From assembly GCF_005222675.1 (NCBI RefSeq), contig NZ_STGE01000002.1:62001-126000 (forward strand): 64,000 nucleotides of DNA. The letters run 5' to 3'. This DNA is from Mycolicibacterium sp. CR10 (lineage in GTDB: Bacteria > Actinomycetota > Actinomycetes > Mycobacteriales > Mycobacteriaceae). Made by a program: the position numbers and the translations under genes. Shown piece after piece: positions 7,209 to 17,995 of the stretch; positions within the stretch are counted from its first letter, which is position 1, and each line of letters begins with the position of its first letter. The notes below the pieces were generated by a model. It had not been told where the DNA came from. It was given only the letters and a program-made list of their open reading frames with translations, and did no database searches.

Positions 7209-8039
7209 CTAGGAATACCTAGCGAACCAACCAAGCAGCAAATCAACGACTGCGTCGGGCTGCTCGTCGGGCAGCCAGTGCGAGCCACGAAGGATTTCGA
7301 ACCGAAAGTCGCCCGTGACGTAGCAGCTAGAGCGGCGGGCGGCGCGCTCACGAATGTATTTGTCGCCGTCACTCCACATCAACAGGGTGGGGACCGAGAC
7401 CTCACCCGTGCGGCCCGACCAAGGTGCGGCCCGATACCAATGGAGCGCAGCGGAATAAGCACCGGGCGCGGTCATCTCGCGGGCATCGCGGTCGGCGAGC
7501 TCGCTACGCTGCCCTCCGGACCTCAGCATCCGCGCCAACCGCGCACCGCTTCGGTCAATGCCAAGGTAGAACCACTCCGGAATTCGCGGTACTTGATATG
7601 CGTAGGCATACCAGGACAACAAGCCCTGACTGCTGGTCATCATCGCGCGCTGCAGCGCGGTTGGATGCGGGCTAGACAACGACGACAGTGTCACGACACG
7701 TTGGGGATTTTTCGACGCGAAGCTCCACGCCACCAACCCACCAAAGTCATGCCCGACCAGGTGGACGCTCTCTGCACCGCTTGCATCGACCAAAGCGCCG
7801 ACATCGTCCACCAACTCCGACATCCGATAATCCCGTCGACGACTCGGCCGTGCGCCGCGCGAATAGCCGCGTTGGTTTGGTGCCAAGCATCGGTAGCCCG
7901 CCTCGGCCAGTTGCGGGACGATAGCGTCCCACGCAACATTGGTCTGCGGGTGACCGTGTAACAGGACGACTACTGGTGCATCAGTCGGGCCACAATCACG
8001 AACGTCAAAGACAAGGTCGCCGCGTCGAAATTGTTCCAT
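7209..8039 (-). CDS. Epoxide-hydrolase-like alpha/beta hydrolase
   Basis: A 276-aa alpha/beta-fold hydrolase. The oxyanion-hole motif H28-G-H-P31, the nucleophile elbow GHD98FGG and the terminal catalytic His in GSHWLPDEQP (about 254) are clear. An Asp nucleophile in GHDFGG, rather than Ser, points to epoxide hydrolases or haloalkane dehalogenases. The HGHP context favours epoxide hydrolase. The cap domain is about 125-205. I start at ATG 8039; the open frame continues upstream through the att-like repeat at 8093, which is unlikely to be coding. The gene sits between two ychF-tail scars and so may be acquired cargo. Confidence 0.78.
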   Translation of the reverse strand: MEQFRRGDLVFDVRDCGPTDAPVVVLLHGHPQTNVAWDAIVPQLAEAGYRCLAPNQRGYSRGARPSRRRDYRMSELVDDVGALVDASGAESVHLVGHDFGGLVAWSFASKNPQRVVTLSSLSSPHPTALQRAMMTSSQGLLSWYAYAYQVPRIPEWFYLGIDRSGARLARMLRSGGQRSELADRDAREMTAPGAYSAALHWYRAAPWSGRTGEVSVPTLLMWSDGDKYIRERAARRSSCYVTGDFRFEILRGSHWLPDEQPDAVVDLLLGWFARYS

Positions 8040-8092
8040 CACAAAATCATCTGGCACTACAACCGCTCGCGGAGCGGTTTGGGCCCTGCCAC

Positions 8093-8113
8093 CTAGACGT
8101 TGAAGCGGAACTC
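8093..8113 (+). repeat. Exact 21-bp copy of the ychF 3' end (att-like scar 3)
   Basis: These 21 bases are identical to 10724-10744, which include the ychF stop codon and its last six codons. Orientation is the same. With the right-hand copy they bracket 2.63 kb carrying tetR, a DapB-fold gene, a truncated doxX and the integrase remnant. This is the pattern expected of attL and attR. The rest of the 8040-8348 gap holds no gene I can support. Confidence 0.75.
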
Positions 8114-8348
8114 CACGCTGGGCGTTTGTTGCGGTTGTTGGCGTTGGCTTTGTCAAGTCTTAGCAGGTCAGGAGGTTGGCGACGTTGGCTGCCGTTTACG
8201 GCGAATGAAGCTACTGCGGACGCGCTGCGGACCAGATGTGGTTCGGAGAGAGAGCGGGCGCTGTTCCGCCGATCTTGGGGGGCTCCCCCCACCCCCTTAC
8301 CTGACGGATTGGCGACAGCGCCCGTCACACCGAGCGGCGTCTTCACGA

Positions 8349-8951
8349 TCACCGACTTACCCGCAACCCCACAATCAAGGCGTCGATGAGTCCGTCGAAC
8401 AGTTTGGTCGTTTCCTCAACTGACCTAATGCGGTTGAGGATTCGGTACAACGTCGCGCCGATGAGTGCTTCTGCGACCGCCTCGACATCGGCGTCTTCGC
8501 GGATGTCGCCGTCCTTCACAGCTCCTCGGAGCCGATCCAGTAAGGCGTCGTGATGGGGTCCGGCGATTTGCGTGTTGAGGGCTTCGTTGTCTAGTGGATT
8601 GTCCGCTGCGGCGACCGCGAGTGCGCGACTAAGGGCGACGCTGTGCTCCGTGGCGAAGTGTTCAGCCTGTCCGTGCAACCAGGTGCGTAGATCGGCTGCG
8701 ACGTCGCCGGTGTTGGGCAGTTGCAGCGGCTCCTGTTGACCGTAAGCATCCATGACGGCCTCGGCGACCAGGGGCGCTTTCGATGGCCACCGGCGATACA
8801 GGCTTTGTTTCCCGACTCCGGCGATGCTGGCCACGCGATCCATGGACACCTCGGCGTAGCCGCCGGTGACCAAGATTTCCCGCACGGCGGCGAGGATCGC
8901 GTCGTGCGTCACCTGGCTGCGAGGGCGGCCACGGCGTGGCGCTTCGTCCAT
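8349..8951 (-). CDS. TetR-family transcriptional regulator
   Basis: A 200-aa regulator. The N-terminal helix-turn-helix is clear: residues 13-60 include DAILAAVREILVTGGY, SMDRVASIAGVGKQSLYRRW and PSKAPLVAEAV. The C-terminal ligand and dimer domain (about 70-200) is variable, as usual. It is divergent from the DapB-fold dehydrogenase gene with 124 bp between the starts, the standard layout for a TetR repressor of its neighbour. The ligand is unknown. The gene lies inside the ychF-tail-bounded element. Confidence 0.87.
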   Translation of the reverse strand: MDEAPRRGRPRSQVTHDAILAAVREILVTGGYAEVSMDRVASIAGVGKQSLYRRWPSKAPLVAEAVMDAYGQQEPLQLPNTGDVAADLRTWLHGQAEHFATEHSVALSRALAVAAADNPLDNEALNTQIAGPHHDALLDRLRGAVKDGDIREDADVEAVAEALIGATLYRILNRIRSVEETTKLFDGLIDALIVGLRVSR

Positions 8952-9010
8952 GCGAGCAGCTTAGGGCCGTACCGGCGTCGCTCCGGCCAACTGTAGGAAT
9001 TACGAGAAAA

Positions 9011-9028
9011 AGTGTCTAGTATTTGACT
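9011..9028. promoter_or_regulatory. Candidate promoter/operator between tetR and the dehydrogenase
   Basis: Between the divergent starts lies agtgtctagtatttgact. It contains an imperfect inverted repeat (GTC n8 GAC within AGT...ACT) around TAGTAT, which fits a mycobacterial -10 (TAnnnT) for the rightward gene. A TetR dimer bound here would cover that -10. The match is weak and not independently supported. Confidence 0.3.
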
Positions 9029-9075
9029 GGAAGGGCGCAATGGTCGTGCCCACTGCGACGATTGCGAAGGAAGTC

Positions 9076-10119
9076 ATGGACAAGCTACGCGTCATTCAAT
9101 GGACCACCGGCAAGGTAGGAAGGCTCAGCCTGCGAGGCGTCCTCGACGATCCGCGACTAGAACTAGTCGGCGTCTACGCATACTCGGAAGACAAGGCGGG
9201 CACCGACGCTGGACCGTTGTGCGGTCGCCCCGACACCGGAGTGCTGGCGACCAACGACATCGACGCGCTGATCGCCCTGGACGCCGACACCGTCCTTTAC
9301 AACCCGTTCATGGCTGACCTCGACCACGCCGTCCGGCTCCTCGAAAGCGGCCTCGACGTGGTCAGCACGAACCTGTTCCTCAACGTCGGCGGCGTAAAGG
9401 GCGAGACCAAGGACAGGCTGGCCGCAGCGTGCGAAAAGGGCGACAGTTCGCTCTATGTCACCGGTGTCAATCCCGGCTGGATCAACACAATGGTCGTGGC
9501 GATGACCGCCGTCTGCCGCGACGTGCAGAAGGTGACGATCGTCGAGTCGGCGGATGTCTCGGTCTACGAGTCGGCTGAGACGTGGCAGGCGTTGGGCATC
9601 GGACTGCCCGAGGCAACACCCGAAGTCGCGGGGCTGGCGAAGTTTGGTTTCAGCACCTTCGCGGAGTCCGTTCAACGCATGGCGGAGCCGCTGGGATTCG
9701 ACATCGACGACATGGAGTTCGTGATTGATCACCAGACCGCATCGGAGACAGTCGATCTCGGGTGGCTCACCATAGAGAAGGACACCATCGCCGCCATCCG
9801 GGGCGGCTGGAATGCCAAAGTGAAGGGCAAGACCGTCATCGAATCCCGAGTGGCCTGGTATCTGACCAAGAATCTCAACGGAGATTGGGTGTTCGACGAC
9901 GACCACTACATGGTCTTGATTGAGGGCGAACCCGGCATCGACACCCGCATTAGATTCCTGCCGCCCGAGCACTGGGGCAACCACGAATGGGACACCATGA
10001 CCGCCATGCCCGCAGTGAGCGCCGCCCTCGACGTCGCCGCCGCGCCCGCAGGCATCCTCACCCTCAAGGACGTCGGCCTGCCGTCCGCGCCAGCAGGAAT
10101 CTGGCTGGCCCATGAATGA
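9076..10119 (+). CDS. DapB-fold NAD(P)H-dependent dehydrogenase (diaminopentanoate-dehydrogenase-like)
   Basis: A 347-aa protein of the dihydrodipicolinate-reductase-fold group found widely in mycobacteria and related to 2,4-diaminopentanoate dehydrogenase. The Rossmann motif is at residues 5-16 (RVIQWTTGKVGR), followed by a nucleotide-binding sheet (LELVGVYAYSEDKAGTDAGPLCG) and the segment VTGVNPGWINT typical of this group. True DapB is about 245 aa, so this is not the lysine-pathway enzyme. I choose ATG 9076, with AAGGAAG six bases upstream, over the ATG at 9040. The substrate is unknown. Its stop overlaps the start of the truncated doxX gene. Confidence 0.75.
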   Translation: MDKLRVIQWTTGKVGRLSLRGVLDDPRLELVGVYAYSEDKAGTDAGPLCGRPDTGVLATNDIDALIALDADTVLYNPFMADLDHAVRLLESGLDVVSTNLFLNVGGVKGETKDRLAAACEKGDSSLYVTGVNPGWINTMVVAMTAVCRDVQKVTIVESADVSVYESAETWQALGIGLPEATPEVAGLAKFGFSTFAESVQRMAEPLGFDIDDMEFVIDHQTASETVDLGWLTIEKDTIAAIRGGWNAKVKGKTVIESRVAWYLTKNLNGDWVFDDDHYMVLIEGEPGIDTRIRFLPPEHWGNHEWDTMTAMPAVSAALDVAAAPAGILTLKDVGLPSAPAGIWLAHE

Positions 10120-10280
10120 ACAACCCAGGCTCCGCCTCAGCTACGCAGGACGCCGCCCGTCAGGTCCCTGCCTACGTCATGGGGGCGTTGCTGATCGGCG
10201 TGGGGACGGCACACGTCCTCGTCCCGACGCAGTTCGACTGGATGGTGCCAGTCGAACTACCGGGTAGCCAACGGTTCTAA
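10116..10280 (+). pseudogene. Truncated DoxX-family membrane protein
   Basis: A 54-codon frame starts at ATG 10116, overlapping the preceding stop by four bases (ATGA), so it was translationally coupled to the dehydrogenase. Residues 18-38 (VPAYVMGALLIGVGTAHVL) form the first membrane helix of DoxX-like proteins, followed by FDWMVPVELPGSQRF, where family members normally continue for about 90 more residues and three helices. The frame stops at 10280 exactly where integrase-like sequence begins, so it was probably cut by a deletion or integration event. It may still make a single-helix peptide. Confidence 0.6.
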
Positions 10281-11806
<1,526 letters not shown>

Positions 11807-11879
11807 AGTCTAGGCGTTGTGATCGGCACGCCACCGATCGCTCGCGGCGTCCGGTCACCCCAGCCGGTACGGTCGACGT

Positions 11880-12998
11880 GTGTCAGGACAGCGCGCGCGG
11901 CCGTCGATACCGGCCGACCACCGCTCTGCGCATCCCAATTTTCCGGGAGTCCCCTGGTGGGGTGCGGTCCTCATCGCCGTGGTCGGATGTGCGGTCGGTT
12001 TCGCGTTCGACGCCGGTTCCGGTGGCAGGGAGCTCACAGGTGTCTTCTCCGCGCTCTACGTCACCGGCTGCGTGGCGGCCGTGCTCGCGGTACGGCAGGC
12101 TGCGGTGTTCACGGCGGTCATCCAGCCGCCGCTGGTGCTGTTCGTCGTCGTACCCGGCGCCTATTACCTGATGCGCGGCGACGACATCCACGGCATCAAA
12201 GACGTCCTCATCAACTGCGGGTATCCGTTGATCGAGCGGTTCCCGCTGATGTTCTTCACCTCGGCGACGGTGCTGCTGGTCGGCCTGGCCCGCTGGTACT
12301 TCGGCAAATCCGCCCGCCGCGCCGCGCCCTCAACGGAAGCACGGGTGACAGGCGGACGGCTTTCGGCGAAGTTGTCCTCACTGCTGGGCGGCGACGGCGG
12401 CGACGGTCGGGACCCGGGGGCCGAGCCCACGGACCGCGAGACCCGGCGCCGCCACTCCGTCGACCGGCGTCCCAATGCCGCACCCAAACCTGCGGCCGAC
12501 CGGGCCGCGCGCGGCGCACGTCCCGCCAAACGCGCGGGCGCGCCGTCTCGGTCTCGGCACGCGCGGCCGCCCGATACCGAGATCATCGAGCCCGTCGCGG
12601 ACGTGGATCGTCCCCGCAGACGCCGGCCCCGTCCCAGCGAGCCGCCACCGCCTCCGGTGGCCGAGCCGCGGCGCCGCCCCCGCGCATCATCGGGCAGAGA
12701 ACCGCGCGGTTCCGTTCCGCCCAGTGAGCGCCGGGCGGCGTACGAGCGCGCAGAGCGACGCGAACGCGACCGCCTCGAGCGGCCGCAGCGGCGCAGTCGC
12801 TATGACGGTTGGCCCGGCTCCGCCGAACGTGGCGACTACGAGCCGTTGGAACCGCACGGCCCGGCTGGAAGCGGCTCGCACCACCCGATCTCGCGGGTGC
12901 GCTACCGCGGCGACGACAGATCCGAGGACCGCACCGAACACCGGACGCGGCGGCGCGCCCCCCGCGACGATGCCGACCGCTGGGAATACGACATCTAA
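11880..12998 (+). CDS. DUF6542 membrane protein with Arg/Pro-rich tail
   Basis: A 372-aa protein from GTG 11880. The first 145 residues hold four membrane segments (about 25-45, 52-72, 78-97 and 122-140) and the extracytoplasmic stretch GAYYLMRGDDIHGIKDVLINCGYPLIERFP, which marks the DUF6542 family (Rv1111c homologue). The rest (about 150-372) is disordered and extremely rich in Arg, Pro, Asp and Glu, probably cytoplasmic. Function is unknown; the neighbours give no strong clue. It overlaps the convergent PBP gene by four bases at their stops. Confidence 0.75.
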   Translation: MSGQRARPSIPADHRSAHPNFPGVPWWGAVLIAVVGCAVGFAFDAGSGGRELTGVFSALYVTGCVAAVLAVRQAAVFTAVIQPPLVLFVVVPGAYYLMRGDDIHGIKDVLINCGYPLIERFPLMFFTSATVLLVGLARWYFGKSARRAAPSTEARVTGGRLSAKLSSLLGGDGGDGRDPGAEPTDRETRRRHSVDRRPNAAPKPAADRAARGARPAKRAGAPSRSRHARPPDTEIIEPVADVDRPRRRRPRPSEPPPPPVAEPRRRPRASSGREPRGSVPPSERRAAYERAERRERDRLERPQRRSRYDGWPGSAERGDYEPLEPHGPAGSGSHHPISRVRYRGDDRSEDRTEHRTRRRAPRDDADRWEYDI

Positions 12999-14803
12999 CC
13001 TGCGGCGCGCAGGAAGGCGCCGGCGGCGTCCACCGCGGGCCCGGAACTGCCTGCGTCACTGACGAATACGGCCAGCGCCACGTCTCCGTCGATACCGACG
13101 AACCACCCGTGGGCGTGCTGATCGTCGATGTACTCGGCGGTACCCGTCTTGCCCAGCATGCCCGGAATGTCCTGCAGCTGGGTGGCGGTGCCGTCGGTGA
13201 TCGTCTCGCGCATCATCGACTGCACCTGCTCATCCACGGTGGCCGGCAGCGGTTCCGGCGCGGGGTCGGCCACACCCGGCTGACCCTCGACGATCGTGGG
13301 TGCCGGCACCGAGCCGTGCGCCAGGGTGGCCGCGACCAACGCCATACCGAAAGGTGATGCCGTCACCTGGCCCTGCCCGATGCCCTCCTCGACGCGCAAC
13401 GCGGCAGTGTCGGCCGCAGGCACCGACCCGGTCACGGTCGTCATCCCCGGGGCCGTGAAGTCGATGCCGAGCCCCAGTTGCGCGGCGGCCTTGGTCAGAC
13501 CGTCGGGAGGCAGATTCACGGCGAGCCTGCCCATCGTGGTGTTGCAGGACTTCGCGAACGCCGTGTGCAGCGGCACGTCCCCCAGCTCGAAGTTGTCGTC
13601 GTTGGGGATCTGCCTGCCCTCGATGTTCTCGGTCCCCGGGCAGGCGACCACGCTGTCGGGCGTGACCTGCCCGGACTGCAGCGCCGCCGACACCGTCACC
13701 GTCTTGAACGTCGATCCCGGCGGGTAGAGACCGGTCAACGCGATCGGACCTTGCGCGTCGGCGGGGGCGTTCTGAGCGACGGCAAGCAGGTTGCCGGTCG
13801 ACGGCTGAATCGCGACGATCGCCGCCGGGGTGGTCAGCGGCGCCAACGCATCCTCGGCGGCCCGCTGCATTCCGACGTCCAGAGTGCTGGCGATGTCGCC
13901 GACGGGCTTGGCGTCCTTCCCACCCACCCGCTTGGCGCCCGCAGCGGTTTCCGACGAGACCGCCCATCCCCCGGCGGCGTCGGTGCGCTGCTGCCACAGA
14001 TCGGACAGGCCCGACAGCGTGGGTGACGTCAGCGCGCGGTCGGTGGCCAGCAACCTGAGCTGAGGACTGAGCGTCACGTTCGGCAGCGCCGACAGCTGCG
14101 CCTGGATCGGCGTCAGGTCCTCCTCGCGGAGGGTGATGGCGGTGATCGATGTGCCGCCGGCCTTGCCGAGGTCGGCGGCCAGCGTTTCCGCGGTGATGCC
14201 CGGTGCGATCGGGTTGACCAGTGCCGCAACTGCATTCAGGTCGGCACCCGGGGCGACGTCGACGAGCGTGACGACATGCTGGGTGAGCAGTTCCGCACCG
14301 GTACGGTCCAGAACCCGGGCTGCGGGTTGCGGAATGAGAGTGCTGTAGGAGAGCGGCCCTTCGTCGAGTCCGGGCGCCACGGTCGCCGGATCCCAGCGGA
14401 TCTTCCAGCCCTCGCCCTCGGCTGCCGCCGCACCGTCGGTCGAATAACGCCACTCGTTGGTCTTCTCGGGGCCGAACTTCCAGTTCGCATCAAGGGCGAA
14501 CGTCGCCGCGCCGTCCTTCTCGTCGATCGCGCCCACCTCGACGCGGACGTCCTTGCCGAGGCTCGCGAACAGGGCGCCGAGGACGTCGGCGGCGGCGGCC
14601 TCGTCGGTGGTCAGCGCGGCAGCCGCAGCAGCATCGCCGCGGCTCAGCGCGTCGGCGAAGGACCGCACGGCGGTGTTCAGCCGATCTTCGGAGTTGCTGC
14701 AGCCGGCGAGGACCAGCGCGAACGCGACCAGCAGGATCAGGAGCGAGCGTGGCGCTCCCGCGACTTTTCGGGCGGGTTCACGCAGAGGGGTCACCGGGTC
14801 CAT
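12995..14803 (-). CDS. Class B penicillin-binding lipoprotein (PBP-lipo type)
   Basis: A 602-aa transpeptidase. The lipobox LAGC (C35) gives a lipid-anchored protein. Then come an NTF2-like N-terminal domain (about 37-145, as in MecA-type PBPs), a dimerisation or linker domain (about 150-295) and the transpeptidase domain (about 305-600) with S364-TFK, S419-C-N and K552-T-G-T. It should crosslink peptidoglycan outside the membrane and be a beta-lactam target. The architecture is that of Rv2864c (PBP-lipo) in M. tuberculosis. In that genome PBP-lipo is not beside ispH, so this copy is either a relocated orthologue or an extra paralogue. Confidence 0.85.
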   Translation of the reverse strand: MDPVTPLREPARKVAGAPRSLLILLVAFALVLAGCSNSEDRLNTAVRSFADALSRGDAAAAAALTTDEAAAADVLGALFASLGKDVRVEVGAIDEKDGAATFALDANWKFGPEKTNEWRYSTDGAAAAEGEGWKIRWDPATVAPGLDEGPLSYSTLIPQPAARVLDRTGAELLTQHVVTLVDVAPGADLNAVAALVNPIAPGITAETLAADLGKAGGTSITAITLREEDLTPIQAQLSALPNVTLSPQLRLLATDRALTSPTLSGLSDLWQQRTDAAGGWAVSSETAAGAKRVGGKDAKPVGDIASTLDVGMQRAAEDALAPLTTPAAIVAIQPSTGNLLAVAQNAPADAQGPIALTGLYPPGSTFKTVTVSAALQSGQVTPDSVVACPGTENIEGRQIPNDDNFELGDVPLHTAFAKSCNTTMGRLAVNLPPDGLTKAAAQLGLGIDFTAPGMTTVTGSVPAADTAALRVEEGIGQGQVTASPFGMALVAATLAHGSVPAPTIVEGQPGVADPAPEPLPATVDEQVQSMMRETITDGTATQLQDIPGMLGKTGTAEYIDDQHAHGWFVGIDGDVALAVFVSDAGSSGPAVDAAGAFLRAAG

Positions 14804-14833
14804 TGGGACCGAAGGTACCCGCTTGCCGGTCGG

Positions 14834-15835
14834 CTACTTCCGCGTGGGACGGATCTCCCGAGGCAGGGCGAACACCAGCGTTTCGTTCGCCGTGGTCACG
14901 GGCTGCACGACGTCGAACCCGTACTCGGCGAGCCGCTCCAGCACCCCGCGCACCAACACTTCGGGGACCGACGCACCGGAGGTGACGCCGACGGTGTTGA
15001 CACCGTCGAGCCACGTCGGGTCGACGTCCTCGGCGTAGTCCACCAGGTGCGCAGCCTTCGATCCGGCGCCCAGCGCGACCTCGACGAGGCGCACCGAGTT
15101 CGACGAGTTCTTCGACCCGACGACGATCACCAGTTCACACTCGGGCGCCATCGCCTTGACCGCGACCTGTCGGTTCTGGGTGGCGTAACAGATGTCGTCG
15201 CTCGGCGGATCCTGCAGCGTCGGGAACTTCTCCCGCAGCCGGCGCACGGTCTCCATCGTCTCGTCGACGCTCAACGTGGTCTGCGACAGCCAGATGACCT
15301 TGTTCGGGTCGCGCACCGTGACCTTGTCCACCGCGTCCGGATTGTCGACGACCTGGACATGATCGGGAGCCTCGCCGGCGGTGCCGACGACCTCTTCGTG
15401 ACCCTCGTGACCGACGAGCAGGATGTCGTAGTCGTCACGGGCGAACCGTTTGGCTTCGTTGTGCACCTTGGTCACCAGCGGGCAGGTGGCATCGATGGTG
15501 CGCAGGTTGCGTTCGGCCGCCTCCACGTGGACCGTCGGCGCGACGCCGTGAGCGGAGAACACCACGATCGCCCCTTCGGGCACCTCGTCGGTCTGCTCGA
15601 CGAAAACCGCGCCTGCTTTGGCCAACGTGTCGACCACGTAGCGGTTGTGCACGATCTCGTGGCGTACGTACACCGGAGCGCCGTGCTTTTCCAGCGCGCG
15701 CTCCACGGTTTCCACGGCGCGATCGACGCCCGCGCAGTACCCGCGAGGCTCGGCCAGCAGCACGCGCTTGCCGGAGACCGGGTTGGCGACCGTGCTCGAT
15801 GCGCCCGGAATCCCCATGTTGACAGTCGTCGGCAT
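14834..15835 (-). CDS. ispH: 4-hydroxy-3-methylbut-2-enyl diphosphate reductase
   Basis: A 333-aa 4Fe-4S enzyme (LytB2/Rv1110 type) that makes IPP and DMAPP in the last step of the MEP pathway, essential in mycobacteria. The three cluster Cys are visible: C34 in GYCAGVDRA, then DATCPLV and [10 protein letters not shown]. Substrate-binding blocks FSAHGVAPT and [11 protein letters not shown] are intact. I start at ATG 15835 ([10 protein letters not shown]); ATG 15817 is an alternative, and the longer open frame upstream runs antisense to the next gene. The ends of the divergent Rv1109c-type gene are 54 bp away. IPP from this enzyme feeds the prenyl synthase at 40919. Confidence 0.95.
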   Translation of the reverse strand: MPTTVNMGIPGASSTVANPVSGKRVLLAEPRGYCAGVDRAVETVERALEKHGAPVYVRHEIVHNRYVVDTLAKAGAVFVEQTDEVPEGAIVVFSAHGVAPTVHVEAAERNLRTIDATCPLVTKVHNEAKRFARDDYDILLVGHEGHEEVVGTAGEAPDHVQVVDNPDAVDKVTVRDPNKVIWLSQTTLSVDETMETVRRLREKFPTLQDPPSDDICYATQNRQVAVKAMAPECELVIVVGSKNSSNSVRLVEVALGAGSKAAHLVDYAEDVDPTWLDGVNTVGVTSGASVPEVLVRGVLERLAEYGFDVVQPVTTANETLVFALPREIRPTRK

Positions 15836-15889
15836 GCCTCCAAGGGTACTTACCTGCCGCCCCCGCTGCCCAGCCGTAGGCTGAGGCCC

Positions 15890-16492
15890 ATGGCAACAGC
15901 ACCGTATGGGGTCCGTCTGCTGGTGGGTGCGGCGGTCACCGCCCTCGAGGAAACCCGCAGACTCCCCCAGACCATCCTGATGTATCCGATGACCGTGGCG
16001 AGCCAGATCGCCCAGCTGGTGATGAAGATGCAGCAGGATGTCGCAGACCTCGTGATCAAGGGTGACGAGGCGCTCGAGACCCTGTTCCCGCCCAAGGACG
16101 AGCAACCCGAGTGGGCGACGTTCGACGACGAGCTCGACACCGGTGAGGACGCCGACTCCGGCGCTGACGTGGTGAACCTGCCGGTGCGTGACGGCGAGCG
16201 GTTGACCGAGGGACGCTTCGCGTTGTTCAGCGGCGAGCCGGAGACTTCCAACAACTCGTCATCGCGCGAGACCGCGTCATCGTCTGTGTCCTCTTCGGCC
16301 ACCGACACCGTCCCCGATATCGTCGCCGAGCTCGACTACGAGGATCTGACGCTCGCGCAGTTGCGCGCCCGGTTGACGTCACTGCGCGTCCCCGATCTGG
16401 AGGCACTCCTGGCCTACGAGGAGTCCACCAAGGCGCGCGCTCCGTTCCAGACACTGCTGGCGAACAGGATCACCCGCGCGTCGGCCAAGTGA
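15890..16492 (+). CDS. Rv1109c-family lipid-droplet-associated protein
   Basis: A 200-aa protein. The N-terminal part (about 1-65) is amphipathic helical ([52 protein letters not shown]), followed by an acidic, Ser/Thr-rich linker (about 75-145) and a short C-terminal helical motif ([29 protein letters not shown]) reminiscent of small SAP/Rho-N-like helices. Homologues are named lipid-droplet-associated proteins; the mechanism is unknown. Start ATG 15890. It overlaps the xseA start by four bases, so it is probably the first gene of an operon with xseA and xseB. Confidence 0.75.
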   Translation: MATAPYGVRLLVGAAVTALEETRRLPQTILMYPMTVASQIAQLVMKMQQDVADLVIKGDEALETLFPPKDEQPEWATFDDELDTGEDADSGADVVNLPVRDGERLTEGRFALFSGEPETSNNSSSRETASSSVSSSATDTVPDIVAELDYEDLTLAQLRARLTSLRVPDLEALLAYEESTKARAPFQTLLANRITRASAK

Positions 16493-17721
16493 GCACCGAT
16501 GCGCCGGGACAGTCGGCGGAAAACCCCTTCCCTGTTCGAGGAGTCGCCATCCGGGTGGCCGGGTGGGTCGACAAGCTGGGAGCTGTCTGGGTGGAGGGCC
16601 AGATCGCGCAGCTGACGCTGCGGCCCAACTCCAGCACCGCCTACATCACGCTGCGCGACCCGGCGGCCGACATGTCGCTGTCGCTGACCTGCCACCGCGA
16701 CCTGGTGACGAATGCCCCGGTGAAGATGACCGACGGCACCCAGGTGATCGTTTTCGGCAAGCCCAACTTCTACACCGGCCGTGGCACGTTCTCGCTGCGC
16801 GTCAGCGAGATCAGGGCGGTCGGCGTCGGCGAGCTGCTGGCCCGCATCGAGCGGCTGCGCCGGCTCCTCGACGCCGAAGGCCTGTTCGACCCGCGACTGA
16901 AACGGCCGATCCCGTTCCTGCCCGGCACCATCGGCCTGATCACCGGGCGGGCGTCGGCCGCCGAGCACGACATCACCGCGGTGGCGACCGGTCGCTGGCC
17001 CGCGGTGCGGTTCGCCGTCCGCAACACGGTGGTCCAGGGACCCAACGCCGTGCCGCAGATCGTCGACGCGCTGCGGGCACTGGACGCCGACCCGGACGTC
17101 GACGTCATCGTGCTCGCCCGGGGTGGCGGCAGCGTCGAGGACCTGCTGCCGTTCTCGGACGAGACGCTGTGCCGCGAGATCGCCAAGTGCACCACCCCGG
17201 TGGTCAGCGCGATTGGCCACGAACCGGACAACCCGCTGTGCGATCTCGTCGCCGACCTGCGCGCGGCCACCCCGACGGATGCGGCCAAGCGGATCGTGCC
17301 CGACACCGCCGCAGAGCAGGCGCTGGTGGCCGACCTGCGCCGCCGCAGCGCCCGCGCGCTGCGCAGCTGGGTGAACCGCGAACAGCACACCCTGACGCAG
17401 CTGCGCAGCAGGCCGGTGCTGGCCAGGCCTCTCGACGCCGTGAACGCCCGGGCCGACGAGATCCACCGCGCACGCAACGCGGGCCGCCGCGACATCACCC
17501 GGCTGCTGACCGCGGAATCCGACCGCGTCGGTCACCTGTCGGCCCGGCTGTCGACGCTGGGGCCTGCGGCGACGCTGGCCCGGGGTTACGCGGTGGTGCA
17601 GATACAGCCCGCCTCGGGGGCTCCGGCAGTGCTGCATTCGGTGGCAGATGCACCCGCGGGCACCCGACTGCGGGTGCGGGTGGCCGATGGCGCAATCACA
17701 GCGATAAGTGAGGGGGGCTAA
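16489..17721 (+). CDS. xseA: Exodeoxyribonuclease VII large subunit
   Basis: A 410-aa catalytic subunit of ExoVII, a processive single-strand DNase that works from both ends. Domains: OB-fold (about 20-105, [22 protein letters not shown]), catalytic domain (about 120-320) with [32 protein letters not shown] and [16 protein letters not shown], then a coiled-coil region and a C-terminal segment ending GYAVVQ. The GTG start at 16489 overlaps the upstream stop (GTGA). It corresponds to Rv1108c and is coupled to xseB by a one-base overlap. Confidence 0.95.
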   Translation: MSTDAPGQSAENPFPVRGVAIRVAGWVDKLGAVWVEGQIAQLTLRPNSSTAYITLRDPAADMSLSLTCHRDLVTNAPVKMTDGTQVIVFGKPNFYTGRGTFSLRVSEIRAVGVGELLARIERLRRLLDAEGLFDPRLKRPIPFLPGTIGLITGRASAAEHDITAVATGRWPAVRFAVRNTVVQGPNAVPQIVDALRALDADPDVDVIVLARGGGSVEDLLPFSDETLCREIAKCTTPVVSAIGHEPDNPLCDLVADLRAATPTDAAKRIVPDTAAEQALVADLRRRSARALRSWVNREQHTLTQLRSRPVLARPLDAVNARADEIHRARNAGRRDITRLLTAESDRVGHLSARLSTLGPAATLARGYAVVQIQPASGAPAVLHSVADAPAGTRLRVRVADGAITAISEGG

Positions 17722-17933
17722 TGAAGCCTATTAGTGAACTCGGCTACGAAGAGGCACGCGACGAGTTGATCGACGTGGTGCAGCAACTCGAGCACGGTGG
17801 GCTGGATTTGGATGCGTCGCTGACGCTCTGGGAACGTGGCGAACAACTGGCGAAATGCTGCGAGGCGCACTTAGCTGGAGCCCGCAAGCGGGTGGAGACG
17901 GCACTGTCCGCGGGCGACGACGCCGAAGACTGA
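17721..17933 (+). CDS. xseB: Exodeoxyribonuclease VII small subunit
   Basis: A 70-aa protein whose helices pack around the XseA coiled coil. The family signature is clear: [50 protein letters not shown]. The ATG shares its A with the xseA stop (TAATG), giving equimolar coupled translation. It corresponds to Rv1107c. Confidence 0.93.
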   Translation: MKPISELGYEEARDELIDVVQQLEHGGLDLDASLTLWERGEQLAKCCEAHLAGARKRVETALSAGDDAED

Positions 17934-17967
17934 GCCCGGAAGCACATCGACGGCCGACACTCGAAAT

Positions 17968-17981
17968 TGGAACACGTTTCA
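17968..17981. promoter_or_regulatory. KstR operator upstream of 3beta-HSD
   Basis: TGGAACACGTTTCA fits the KstR consensus TnnAACnnGTTnnA at every fixed position. It lies 14 bp before the ATG at 17996. KstR is the TetR-type repressor of cholesterol catabolism in mycobacteria, derepressed by steroid CoA-thioesters. The site agrees with a steroid role for the gene. Confidence 0.75.
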
Positions 17982-17995
17982 GTTATTCTCCCCGC

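Noticed and set aside
8190..8240. ATADALRTRCG-like codons resembling the end of another integrase, right of the 8093 repeat
   Set aside because: Only about eight residues resemble the ADELRT end of the integrase at 10660, and the position relative to the core is not that of the other copy.
14276..16492. Very long plus-strand open frame antisense to the PBP and ispH genes
   Set aside because: It is antisense to two well-recognised genes; only its last 200 codons (from 15890) look like a real protein.
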